This document shows positions 28,282 through 36,728 of a stretch of DNA of 64,000 nucleotides, piece by piece; position 1 is the stretch's first letter; every line of letters begins with the position of its first letter. A model generated the notes under the pieces. It did no database searches and had not been told where the DNA came from. It saw nothing but the letters and a program-made list of their open reading frames with translations. The stretch is from Micrococcales bacterium. Its GTDB lineage: Bacteria > Actinomycetota > Actinomycetes > Actinomycetales > Cellulomonadaceae. Location: the NCBI GenBank assembly GCA_009777345.1, contig WRMB01000002.1, positions 34,842 to 98,841 on the forward strand, read 5' to 3'. Position numbers and translations under genes: made by a program.

Positions 28282-29735
28282 TCGGGGATGAGGTACCAGA
28301 ACGGCCGGGCCCTGGCCTTGTAGATGAACAGGAAGTGCAGCAGCACCTTGATCCAGTGGCCGGCCAGCCCGATCTCGCCGGACGTGCCCTTGGTGTCCCG
28401 ACCGGTCGCCGGGTGGGCCACCCAGTCCGGTACCACTGGATACATCGTCATCGCCGCGGCCGAGCCTTGGCGCAGGCCGGTCCCGGTCGAGGCGACGCAG
28501 GCCGCACCGAGCGTCGTCAGCGACGCGCCATGGGCCGTCGCGCACCCGCCAGTCTTGATCCGGTCGCGGACGGTCTCGGCCACGACGCGGGCCATGACGG
28601 CCGACGGCATCCCGGTGCGGGGCGGGGAAGGCGTGATCACGGTGCCCCTGGTGCTGGTGCGGGGACGGGAGATCTGGTGCGGCGGGGCGAACGCGATGCC
28701 CGGGGCGAAGATGTTCGGGTAGGCCGGAGACTCGTAGGTGTGCGGCCAGTCCGCGGCCGACCACTCTTCGTACGGTTTAGATGTGTAGTCGGCGTCCACC
28801 TTGAGGAATCCGGACGGCGCGAACATGGTCGCGGTAATATCGGTGCCGTCCCGGTCGAACGCCTTGAGGTCGGCGCCGCGGAAAGGCGGCAGCAGCATCG
28901 CGAAGTCGAACTCCAGCTCTCGTTCCACGCCGTCCAGCTGCTCGTAGCGCAGCCGACCGTCCATCACCTCGTGGACGTGGGCCTGGGGGATGGCCCGCAC
29001 GCCGCGCTCGCGGAACAGCGACTCGGCCCACATCTGACTGGACTGGCCAAAACCTCCCACGATGAAACGCATCCCGTCCACGCCGAAGTCGCCCAGCTCG
29101 TGCTCGTTGGTCAGGTACACCACGTCGGCCATATCGCGCACGCCGCGGGCCCGCAGCACCTGCTCGACGTTGAAGACGTACTCGAAGGCCGCCCCTTCGC
29201 AGGTGCAGGTGCCGTGCCCGGTGCCGACGACCAGCCGCTGGCGCTGGCCGGCCTCCAGCCTGGCGATGGTCGCCTCCAGCGCCTGCGCGGCCATGACGGC
29301 ATGCTTGGCGGTGCATACCGACTGGGAGTAGCCTTCCGGGCCCAGGCCCGGGGTGGCGTCGAAGTTCAGCTTTGGCCCGGTCGCGTTGATCAGGTAGTCG
29401 TAGGAGGTCCGTTCGACCTCGCCCTCGTGGCCGGGGTCGGTGCGGGTGTACTCGACCTGGGGTGCGGGGTCCTGCGCGGTGCCCTCGGGGAAGATCGTCG
29501 TGGCCAGACCCTGGTGGAACACCACCTTCTTGCGCCGGTAGACCGGTGCCAGCGGGATCAGCACCTGCTCGGGGCGCATCTTGCCGACGCCGACCCAGAT
29601 GTTCGACGGGATCCAGTTCCAGCTTGCGCCCGGCGAGACGACGACGACATCGTGCTCGCGGGACAACCAGCGGCGTAGGTACAAGGCAGCGGTGTGCCCT
29701 GCGATCCCGGCGCCGAGAATGACGACTCGCGCCAT
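28278..29735 (-). CDS. Sulfide:quinone oxidoreductase-like flavoprotein
   Basis: A 485-residue FAD-dependent, membrane-associated oxidoreductase. The N-terminal VVILGAGIAGHTAALYL is the FAD Rossmann loop. Residues expected for SQR redox chemistry are present: Cys in QSVCTAKHA, GTCTCEGAAFEY (matching the active-site Cys160 region) and TTLGAACVAS (matching the late Cys356 region). PPRTGMPSAVMARVVAETV corresponds to the family's PKTG block, and a hydrophobic/basic C-terminus (WIKVLLHFLFIYKARARPFW) suits membrane attachment. It probably oxidises sulfide and reduces menaquinone; a broader NADH-dehydrogenase-like role is possible. ATG 29735 has AAGGGTGAG upstream. Phased direct repeats lie upstream. 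Confidence 0.8.
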   Translation of the reverse strand: MARVVILGAGIAGHTAALYLRRWLSREHDVVVVSPGASWNWIPSNIWVGVGKMRPEQVLIPLAPVYRRKKVVFHQGLATTIFPEGTAQDPAPQVEYTRTDPGHEGEVERTSYDYLINATGPKLNFDATPGLGPEGYSQSVCTAKHAVMAAQALEATIARLEAGQRQRLVVGTGHGTCTCEGAAFEYVFNVEQVLRARGVRDMADVVYLTNEHELGDFGVDGMRFIVGGFGQSSQMWAESLFRERGVRAIPQAHVHEVMDGRLRYEQLDGVERELEFDFAMLLPPFRGADLKAFDRDGTDITATMFAPSGFLKVDADYTSKPYEEWSAADWPHTYESPAYPNIFAPGIAFAPPHQISRPRTSTRGTVITPSPPRTGMPSAVMARVVAETVRDRIKTGGCATAHGASLTTLGAACVASTGTGLRQGSAAAMTMYPVVPDWVAHPATGRDTKGTSGEIGLAGHWIKVLLHFLFIYKARARPFWYLIPE

Positions 29736-29794
29736 TGTTTCTCACCCTTACACTATGTCTCATCGCCCTCCGTCGGTCGGAGGTCCGCTGCATA

Positions 29795-29861
29795 CCGGTG
29801 ATGACGCTAACACTGGTCCTCGGGTATCCGGTGGGACCTTTTCTGGTATCCGGTGGGACCT
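29795..29861. promoter_or_regulatory. Phased repeats upstream of the SQR-like gene
   Basis: GGTATCCGGTGGGACCT occurs exactly twice (29823-29839 and 29845-29861), 22 bases apart. A weaker site sharing CCGGTG occurs at 29795-29800, 33 bases before the first. Spacings of 22 and 33 put all three on the same DNA face. The region separates the minus-strand SQR-like gene from the plus-strand topoisomerase gene, and is the only sequence of note in this 293-base gap. Confidence 0.6.
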
Positions 29862-30028
29862 GTGTGAAGTATTGGTATGCCCGCTCTGGTCTTGGAGCGG
29901 TGATTCTCGGCCTCGACCGCAGCGGGTCAGCGCCGTCGGTCGGTGCGAGGTGGACCAGCCTGCCTCGATCAGGCGCGGTCCGGCATGGTGGGAGCGTCCC
30001 CCGGCGCCCGGGCAGCTACCATCGCGTC

Positions 30029-32158
30029 GTGACGACGACCTCCGCGCAGTCCGCCTACACCGCTCGGCACCTGTCGGTGCTCGAAGGGCTCGAAGCCGTG
30101 CGCAAGCGGCCGGGCATGTACGTGGGCACCACCGACTCGCGCGGTCTGATGCACTGCCTGTGGGAGATCATCGACAACGCGGTGGACGAGGCCCTGGCCG
30201 GGTTCTGCCAGAAGATCGAGGTCGTGCTCCACGCCGACTCCTCGGTGGAGGTGCGCGACGACGGCCGGGGCATCCCGGTGGACGTCGAGCCGCGCACCGG
30301 CCTGTCCGGGGTCGAGGTGGTGTTCACCAAGCTGCACGCCGGGTCGAAGTTCGGCGGCGGGTCCTACGGTGCTACCGGCGGGCTGCACGGGGTGGGCGCG
30401 TCGGTGGTCAACGCGCTGTCCGCCCGGCTGGACGTCGAGGTGGACCGGGGCGGCAAGACCTGGGCCATGAGCTTCCACCGTGGTGAGCCCGGGGTGTACG
30501 ACGACCAGGCCGGACGCACCCCAGAGGCACCGTTCGACCCGTTCGTCTCCGGGTCGGAGCTGGCCGTGGTGGGCAAGGTGGCCAAGGCGAAGACCGGCAC
30601 CCGGGTGCGCTACTGGGCCGACCGGGAGATCTTCCTGGCGGCGGCGTCGTTCTCCTACGACGAGCTGGTCACCCGGGCCCGGCAGACGGCCTTCCTGGTA
30701 CCGGGCCTGGCCATCACCGTGCGTGACGAGCGTGGCCTGGTCGGCACGCCCGGCGAGCACGGGCCGCACAGCGAGACCCACCGCTACACCGGCGGCGTGG
30801 TCGACTTCGTCGAGCACCTGGCGACCGACGCCGCGGTCACCGACGTGTGGCACCTGACCGGCGAGGGCAGCTTCACCGAGACCGTGCCGGTGCTCGACGA
30901 CCACGGCCACATGCGACCGGCCGAGGTGGAACGCACCTGCGCCGTCGACGTGGCGCTGCGCTGGGGCACCGGGTACGACACCGACGTGCGGACCTTCGTC
31001 AACGTCGTCGCCACCCCCAAGGGCGGCACCCACGCCGCCGGGTTCGAGGCCGGTCTGCTCAAGGCGGTGCGGGCCGCGGTGGCCGCCAACGCCCGGCGGC
31101 TGAAGATCTCCGCCAAGGACGCCGCGACCGAACGGATCGAGAAGGACGACGCCCTGGCCGGGCTGACCGCCGTGGTCACGGTCCGGCTGGCCGAACCGCA
31201 GTTCGAGGGCCAGACCAAGGAGGTGCTGGGCACCGCGGCGGTGCGCGGTATCGTCGCCAAGACCGTCGAGCTTGGGCTGCGTCAGGCGCTGGAGACGACG
31301 AAAGGGCGCGGCAAGACCCAGGCCGCGGCCCTGCTGGACAAGGTCGTGGGGGAGATGCGCACCCGGCTGTCGGCGCGCAAGGCCAAGGAGATCTCCCGGC
31401 GCAAGAACGCCCTGGAGTCGTCGTCGCTGCCGGCCAAGCTGGCCGACTGCCGCAGCGACGACGTGGACCGCTCCGAGCTGTTCATCGTCGAGGGCGACTC
31501 GGCGCTGGGTACCGCCAAGCTGGCCCGGTCCAGCGACCACCAGGCGCTGCTGCCGATCCGGGGCAAGATCCTCAACGTCCAGAAGGCGTCGGTCACCGAT
31601 ATGCTGAAGAACGCCGAGTGCGCCGCGATCATCCAGGTGATCGGTGCCGGGTCGGGTCGCACGTTCGAGCTGGAGGCGGCCCGGTACGGCAAGGTCATCA
31701 TGATGACCGACGCGGACACCGACGGGGCGCATATCCGGACCCTGCTGCTCACCCTGTTCTTCCGCTACATGCGCCCCCTGGTGGAGCAGGGCCGGGTGTT
31801 CGCGGCCGTGCCGCCGCTGCACCGCATCGAGCTGCTCGGTTCTGGGGGCAAGCCCCGCGAGTACAGGTACACCTACTCCGAGGCCGAGCTGCAGGCCACG
31901 CTGAAGAAGCTGGACCGCTCTGGTCGGCGCTACTCCTCGGACATCCAGCGTTACAAGGGCCTGGGCGAGATGGACGCCGACCAGCTCGCGACCACGACCA
32001 TGGACCCCCGGTACCGCACGCTGCGCCGGGTCACCGTGGCGGCCGCGGCCCAGGCCGAGCAGATGTTCGAGCTGCTCATGGGGTCGGAGGTGGCACCGCG
32101 GCGCGACTTCATCGTCGCCGGGGCGGGCGACCTCGACCCGACCCGGATCGACGCGTGA
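30029..32158 (+). CDS. Type IIA DNA topoisomerase subunit B (ParE/second GyrB)
   Basis: ATPase subunit of a type II topoisomerase, 709 residues. The GHKL ATPase has WEIIDNAVDEAL, VRDDGRGIPV and YGATGGLHGVGASVVNAL. The TOPRIM half has IVEGDSALGTA and MTDADTDGAHIR (metal Asp residues), and KLARSSDHQALLPIRGKILNVQKA. The DUF7455/sigma neighbourhood fits the topoisomerase IV-like ParE of actinobacteria rather than the gyrB next to recF and dnaA; ParC is not in the window. GTG 30029 has TACCAT 6 bases upstream, so the 98-codon ORF-track extension is discarded. Confidence 0.92.
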   Translation: MTTTSAQSAYTARHLSVLEGLEAVRKRPGMYVGTTDSRGLMHCLWEIIDNAVDEALAGFCQKIEVVLHADSSVEVRDDGRGIPVDVEPRTGLSGVEVVFTKLHAGSKFGGGSYGATGGLHGVGASVVNALSARLDVEVDRGGKTWAMSFHRGEPGVYDDQAGRTPEAPFDPFVSGSELAVVGKVAKAKTGTRVRYWADREIFLAAASFSYDELVTRARQTAFLVPGLAITVRDERGLVGTPGEHGPHSETHRYTGGVVDFVEHLATDAAVTDVWHLTGEGSFTETVPVLDDHGHMRPAEVERTCAVDVALRWGTGYDTDVRTFVNVVATPKGGTHAAGFEAGLLKAVRAAVAANARRLKISAKDAATERIEKDDALAGLTAVVTVRLAEPQFEGQTKEVLGTAAVRGIVAKTVELGLRQALETTKGRGKTQAAALLDKVVGEMRTRLSARKAKEISRRKNALESSSLPAKLADCRSDDVDRSELFIVEGDSALGTAKLARSSDHQALLPIRGKILNVQKASVTDMLKNAECAAIIQVIGAGSGRTFELEAARYGKVIMMTDADTDGAHIRTLLLTLFFRYMRPLVEQGRVFAAVPPLHRIELLGSGGKPREYRYTYSEAELQATLKKLDRSGRRYSSDIQRYKGLGEMDADQLATTTMDPRYRTLRRVTVAAAAQAEQMFELLMGSEVAPRRDFIVAGAGDLDPTRIDA

Positions 32159-32222
32159 CCCCGCACCGACGGGCGAGCCTGGGCAGCCGCGCGATGCTGA
32201 CACATGGCACTAGGGTCGAACC

Positions 32223-33044
32223 ATGACTGCCGTCCTCGACCTGAAGAACGTCACCATCCGTCGGAGCAGGACTAACATCCTGGACGCCGTGAGCTGGGCC
32301 GTGGACGACGGCCAGCGCTGGGTGGTGCTCGGTCGCAACGGGGCTGGGAAGACGACGCTGCTGCAGGTCGCCGCCGCACGGATGCACCCCAGCAAGGGCA
32401 CCGCCGCGGTGCTCGGCGAACGCCTGGGCCGGGTGGACGTGGCCGAGCTGAAGACCCGGATCGGGCTGTGCTCGGCGGTGCTGGCCGAGGAGATCCCCGC
32501 TGCCGAGACCGTGCTCGACGTCGTCCTGACCGGCGCCTACGGGATGACCGGCCGCTGGCGGGAGACCTACGAGAACGTCGACGAGGCCCGCGCCCGGGAC
32601 CTGCTCACCGCTTTCCGGGTGGACGCCCTGGCCGACCGGACGTTCGGCACCCTGTCCGAAGGGGAGCGCAAGCGGGTGCAGATCGCCCGGGCGCTGATGG
32701 CCGACCCGGAGCTGCTGCTGCTCGACGAACCAGGCGCCGGGCTGGACCTCGGCGGCCGCGAAGAGCTGGTCGGCGCCCTGGCCGAGCTGGCCGGTGACCC
32801 CCGGTCGCCGGTGCTGGTGCTGGTCACCCACCACGTCGAGGAGATCCCGCCCGGTTTTACTCACGTCCTGCTGCTGCGCGAGGGCCAGGTGCACGCCGCC
32901 GGTCCCCTGGACGAGGTGCTGACGGCGGAGAACCTCACCGGGGCGTTCGGGCTGCCGCTGCACCTGGACCACGTCGACGGCCGGTGGTCGGCGCGGGCCG
33001 TGCCCGTCGGCGCCCGTCAGCCGCGGCGCCGCGCCAAGCACTGA
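32223..33044 (+). CDS. ABC transporter ATP-binding protein without visible permease partner
   Basis: A 273-residue single ABC ATPase: Walker A GRNGAGKTT, a signature LSEGERKRVQIARAL (SEGE rather than SGGQ) and Walker B LLLLDEPGAGLDLGG followed by the VTHHVEEIP switch. The GERKR form resembles the YlmA/iron-chelate-like ATPase group. No permease or binding-protein gene is near; the upstream gene is the topoisomerase and the next encodes NfeD. It may energise a permease encoded elsewhere or act as a soluble regulatory ATPase. ATG 32223 follows TAGGGT by 6 bases. Confidence 0.85.
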   Translation: MTAVLDLKNVTIRRSRTNILDAVSWAVDDGQRWVVLGRNGAGKTTLLQVAAARMHPSKGTAAVLGERLGRVDVAELKTRIGLCSAVLAEEIPAAETVLDVVLTGAYGMTGRWRETYENVDEARARDLLTAFRVDALADRTFGTLSEGERKRVQIARALMADPELLLLDEPGAGLDLGGREELVGALAELAGDPRSPVLVLVTHHVEEIPPGFTHVLLLREGQVHAAGPLDEVLTAENLTGAFGLPLHLDHVDGRWSARAVPVGARQPRRRAKH

Positions 33045-33116
33045 CGGCGCACCGACTTGACGGCGCAGCTTGATGGCGCAACGACGACAAACTTGGGACG
33101 TTTGGCGGCGTCAGGG

Positions 33117-33137
33117 GCACTAGGATCGACCTAGTGC
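33117..33137 (+). promoter_or_regulatory. Inverted repeat over the -10 box of the nfeD-SPFH operon
   Basis: GCACTAGG-ATCGA-CCTAGTGC is a perfect 8-base inverted repeat. Its left arm and spacer contain TAGGAT, the likely -10 box. The architecture suggests a repressor operator controlling the two-gene membrane operon that begins at GTG 33168. Confidence 0.6.
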
Positions 33138-33167
33138 GCCACCGGGGCGTACGGAGGAGGTCGGGGC

Positions 33168-33602
33168 GTGGCCTGGTTGGTGTGGGTCGGCGTGGCGTTG
33201 CTGCTCGGTATCGCCGAGATGCTCCTGCTGACGCTGGTGCTGATCATGCTGGCGGGTGGCGCGCTGGCGGCGGCCCTGGCCGCGGCGCTCGGCGCCCCCT
33301 GGTGGGTGCAGATGCTGACCATGGCAGTCGTCTCGGCGATCCTGCTCACTGCTCTGCGGCCCTGGTTGCTGCGCAACTGGCGGCGGCGGACGCCCCTGGT
33401 GGAGACCAACGTCGCGGGTTACGTCGGCAGGACGGCCGTGGTGATCGTGCCCGTCGACGCGGCCGGTGGTCGGGTCAAGCTGACCGGGCAGGTCTGGACT
33501 GCCCGGACCGAGACCGGTGGTGTGCTGCCCGCCGGGGCCACGGTGAGAGTCGTCCAGATCGACGGTGCTACCGCCGTCGTCGTCCCGCTCGAAGCAGGCT
33601 GA
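33168..33602 (+). CDS. NfeD-like membrane protein
   Basis: A 144-residue protein with two N-terminal hydrophobic segments (LVWVGVALLLGIAEMLLLTLVLIML... and MLTMAVVSAILLTALRPW), followed by an OB-fold domain (GYVGRTAVVIVPVDAAGGRVKLTGQVWTAR...). This is the short NfeD form that pairs with SPFH/stomatin proteins, and the SPFH gene follows 31 bases later. GTG 33168 has GGAGG upstream. The pair is thought to organise or protect membrane microdomains. Confidence 0.85.
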   Translation: MAWLVWVGVALLLGIAEMLLLTLVLIMLAGGALAAALAAALGAPWWVQMLTMAVVSAILLTALRPWLLRNWRRRTPLVETNVAGYVGRTAVVIVPVDAAGGRVKLTGQVWTARTETGGVLPAGATVRVVQIDGATAVVVPLEAG

Positions 33603-33633
33603 GCCTTCAGTCCCGTCCAACGGAGGAACCTTC

Positions 33634-34836
33634 GTGACCGTATTTCAGATGTTCGGCTGGACCGTCCTGGTCCTGGTGATCCTCTTCGTCGTCGTGGCGC
33701 TGCTGCGCTCGGTGCGACAGGTATCGCAGGGCACGACGCAGATCATCGAGCGGCTGGGCCGCTACCGCAGGACCCTGGAACCGGGCCTGCACCTGCTGGT
33801 CCCGTTCATCGACCGGGTGCGGGCCACGGTGGACATGCGCGAGCAGGTCGTGCCGTTCCCGCCGCAGTCGGTGATCACCTCGGACAACCTCGTGGTGAGC
33901 ATCGACACGGTGATCTACTTCCAGGTCACCCAGCCGGCCGCCGCGGTGTACGAGATCGCCAACTACATCCAGGCGATCGAGCAGCTGACCGTGACCACGC
34001 TGCGTAACATCATCGGCACCATGGACCTGGAGCAGACCCTGACCAGCCGTGACCAGATCAACGGTCGGCTGTCCGGGGTGCTGGACGAGGCCACGGGCCG
34101 CTGGGGCATCAAGGTGAACCGGGTCGAGCTCAAGGCGATCGACCCGCCGCCGTCGGTGCAGGGCTCCATGGAGCAGCAGATGCGCGCCGAGCGGGACCGT
34201 CGGGCCGCGATCCTCACGGCCGAGGGCACCAAGCAGTCCCAGATCCTCACCGCCGAGGGCGAGAAGCAGGCCGCTATCCTGCGGGCCGAAGGTACCGCCC
34301 AGGCGGCGATCCTCACGGCCGAGGGTGAGGCCAAGGCCATCCTGCAGGTCTTCGACGCGGTGCACCGCGGTGACGCCGACCCCAAGCTGTTGGCCTACCA
34401 GTACCTGCAGATGATGCCGAAGATCGCGGCCAGCCCGTCGAACAAGATGTGGTTCCTGCCGGCCGAGCTGTCCGGAGCGCTGGGCGTGCTGGCCAAGGCG
34501 TTCGGCGGCGAGGCCGGGCCGGACGTCGAGTCCCGGCCCGCGGGCTCGTCGCCGCTGAAGGCTGAAGACCTGGAGTCCACGCTGACCGACCCGCGCGAGG
34601 CCGTGGCCGAGGCGCGGCGCGAGTCGGCCGCCGCGACGGCGGACGCCACCAGTGCCGGCGTGCAGTCCGGGGTGCCGTTCGACCCGGCCGTCGAGGCGGG
34701 GCAGCGACCCGGCAGCCCGCCCGTCGCCCCGCAGGCTCCGCACGTCCCCACGACGGCGCCGATCCCGCCCACCATGCCCACCATGCCGCCCGCGATGCCG
34801 CCGACGCAGTACCCACCGGCACCGCCGCAGCCCTGA
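33634..34836 (+). CDS. SPFH/stomatin-like membrane protein with Pro-rich tail
   Basis: A 400-residue stomatin/prohibitin-family protein: N-terminal membrane helix (VLVILFVVVALLRSV), SPFH domain (GTTQIIERLGRYRRTLEPGLHLLVPFIDRV ... ITSDNLVVSIDTVIYFQV), then a coiled-coil region of imperfect AILTAEGEKQ repeats (~190-245), and a Pro/Thr/Met-rich disordered tail (~340-400). GTG 33634 is preceded by GGAGG. It acts with NfeD to form membrane scaffolds or to recruit proteases; the repeat region is where stomatins oligomerise. Confidence 0.9.
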   Translation: MTVFQMFGWTVLVLVILFVVVALLRSVRQVSQGTTQIIERLGRYRRTLEPGLHLLVPFIDRVRATVDMREQVVPFPPQSVITSDNLVVSIDTVIYFQVTQPAAAVYEIANYIQAIEQLTVTTLRNIIGTMDLEQTLTSRDQINGRLSGVLDEATGRWGIKVNRVELKAIDPPPSVQGSMEQQMRAERDRRAAILTAEGTKQSQILTAEGEKQAAILRAEGTAQAAILTAEGEAKAILQVFDAVHRGDADPKLLAYQYLQMMPKIAASPSNKMWFLPAELSGALGVLAKAFGGEAGPDVESRPAGSSPLKAEDLESTLTDPREAVAEARRESAAATADATSAGVQSGVPFDPAVEAGQRPGSPPVAPQAPHVPTTAPIPPTMPTMPPAMPPTQYPPAPPQP

Positions 34837-34847
34837 TCGAGCCTCTC

Positions 34848-34861
34848 CGCCCCGAGGGGCG
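34848..34861 (+). terminator. Short GC hairpin after the SPFH gene
   Basis: CGCCCC-GA-GGGGCG lies about 12 bases after the stop codon. There is no T-run, as is usual for high-GC actinobacterial terminators. A direct repeat GGTGATCCGG follows twice (34867 region). Confidence 0.45.
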
Positions 34862-34978
34862 CATCGGTGATCCGGTGCTGCGGTGATCCGGCGGTCGTCG
34901 GCCGCCTCGCCTACCGTGGTTCCGGCGGTGTCTGCCTGTGGTCGTGCTGGCGCGCGTCCCGGCTGACAAGGAGTGTCC

Positions 34979-36715
34979 ATGCTGGTCCGTCTGCTGCGTG
35001 AGCAGCTGCGTCCCTACGTCGGTGCGGTGGTCGTCCTGCTGGTGTTCCAGCTGGCCCAGGTCCTTGCCACCTTGTACCTGCCGAGCCTCAACGCCAGGAT
35101 CATCGACCGGGGGGTCACCGAGGGGAACACCTCGCTGATCTGGAGCACCGGCTGGGTGATGCTCGCGGTCAGCCTGGGCCAGGTGCTGACGGCGGTCGCG
35201 GCGACCTATATCGGCGCCCGGACCGCGATGCGGTTCGGACGGGACCTGCGGCGTCGGGTGTTCGTGCACGTCACCGAGCTCTCCGCGCGGGAGGTGGCCC
35301 GGTTCGGCGCGCCGACGCTCATCACCCGCACCACCAACGACGTGCAGCAGGTCACCATGGTCGTGTACATGACCATGGTCTTCTCGCTGATGGCCCCGAT
35401 CATGCTGGTCGGCGGTGCGGTCATGGCCATGCGGGAGGACGTGCCGCTGTCGGCCGTGCTGCTGGTCGTCATCCCGGTGCTGGCCGGGGCGATCGGCTTG
35501 GTGGTGCGCCAGATGGTGCCGTACTTCCGCCAGATGCAGGAGCGTATCGACAAGGTCAACGCGGTGCTGCGCGAGCAGATCGCCGGGATGCGGGTGATCC
35601 GGGCCTTCGTCCGGGAGTCGCGCGAGTCGCAGCGGTTCGGCCAGGCCAACGACGACCTGTACGAAGTGTCCCTGGGCGCCGGTCGGCTGATGGCGCTGAT
35701 GTTCCCGCTGGTCATGCTCATCATGAACCTGTCCAGCCTGGCCATCATGTGGTTCGGCGGGCAGCGCATCGCCTCCGGTGGGATGGCGGTCGGCCAGCTG
35801 ACCGCGTTCGTCACCTACGTGATGTACATCCTCATGGCGGTGATGTTCTCCTCGATGATGTTCGTCATGGTGCCCCGGGCCATGGTCGCCGCCGGGCGTA
35901 TCGGCGAGGTCGTGGACACCGTGCCGACGGTGCTGCCTCCCCACGACCCAGTGGCACCCACCGGGCCGCGGGGCCTGGTCGAGCTGGTCGGCCTGGGGTT
36001 CCGCTACCCGGGGGCCGAGCACCCGGTGCTGGGCGGTATCACCCTGCGGGCCGAGCCGGGGCAGACCACCGCGGTGGTCGGCGCCACCGGTTCGGGCAAG
36101 ACGACCCTGCTGAACCTGGTGCCCCGGCTGTACGACGCGACCGAGGGCACGGTGCGGGTCTCCGGCACCGACGTGCGCGACCTGGCGCCGGAGGTGCTCT
36201 GGAACCAGATCGGCCTCGTCCCGCAGCGGCCCTACCTGTTCTCCGGCACGGTGCGCTCCAACCTCCAGTACGGCAAGGAGGACGCCACCGACGACGAGCT
36301 GTGGCACGCCCTGGGGGTGGCTCAGGCGCGGGACTTCGTCGCGGCCCTGGACGGTGGGCTCGATGCCGAGATCACCCAGGGCGGCACCAACGTGTCCGGT
36401 GGGCAGCGGCAGCGGCTGGCGATCGCCCGGGCGCTGGTCCGTCGGCCGTCGATCTACCTGTTCGACGACTCGTTCTCCGCCCTGGACTACGCCACCGACG
36501 CCGCTCTGCGCCAGGCGCTGGCCCCCGAGACCCGGGAGGCGACGGTCATCATCGTGGCCCAGCGGGTCGCGACCATCCGGTACGCCGACCGGATCGTCGT
36601 GCTCGACGACGGCCAGGTCGTAGACTCCGGCACCCACGCCGAGCTCATGGCCAGCTCGGCGACCTACCAGGAGATCGTGTACTCCCAGCTGTCGGCTGCC
36701 GAGGCCGCGCAGTGA
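34979..36715 (+). CDS. ABC exporter half-transporter, subunit 1 (degenerate catalytic site)
   Basis: A 578-residue type IV ABC exporter with six N-terminal membrane helices (~15-320) and a nucleotide-binding domain (~330-570): Walker A GATGSGKTTL, canonical signature VSGGQRQRLAIARAL, but Walker B IYLFDDSFSALD, where Asp replaces the catalytic Glu. This is the pattern of the degenerate-site half of heterodimeric exporters. AAGGAG five bases before ATG 34979 makes that the start, not GTG 34973. The partner subunit follows 13 bases later. The substrate is unknown. Confidence 0.92.
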   Translation: MLVRLLREQLRPYVGAVVVLLVFQLAQVLATLYLPSLNARIIDRGVTEGNTSLIWSTGWVMLAVSLGQVLTAVAATYIGARTAMRFGRDLRRRVFVHVTELSAREVARFGAPTLITRTTNDVQQVTMVVYMTMVFSLMAPIMLVGGAVMAMREDVPLSAVLLVVIPVLAGAIGLVVRQMVPYFRQMQERIDKVNAVLREQIAGMRVIRAFVRESRESQRFGQANDDLYEVSLGAGRLMALMFPLVMLIMNLSSLAIMWFGGQRIASGGMAVGQLTAFVTYVMYILMAVMFSSMMFVMVPRAMVAAGRIGEVVDTVPTVLPPHDPVAPTGPRGLVELVGLGFRYPGAEHPVLGGITLRAEPGQTTAVVGATGSGKTTLLNLVPRLYDATEGTVRVSGTDVRDLAPEVLWNQIGLVPQRPYLFSGTVRSNLQYGKEDATDDELWHALGVAQARDFVAALDGGLDAEITQGGTNVSGGQRQRLAIARALVRRPSIYLFDDSFSALDYATDAALRQALAPETREATVIIVAQRVATIRYADRIVVLDDGQVVDSGTHAELMASSATYQEIVYSQLSAAEAAQ

Positions 36716-36728
36716 GGGCGGCCGGACG

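Noticed and set aside
29969-32203. 744-residue minus-strand ORF opposite the topoisomerase gene
   Set aside because: Shadow ORF; the plus strand codes a complete type IIA topoisomerase subunit.
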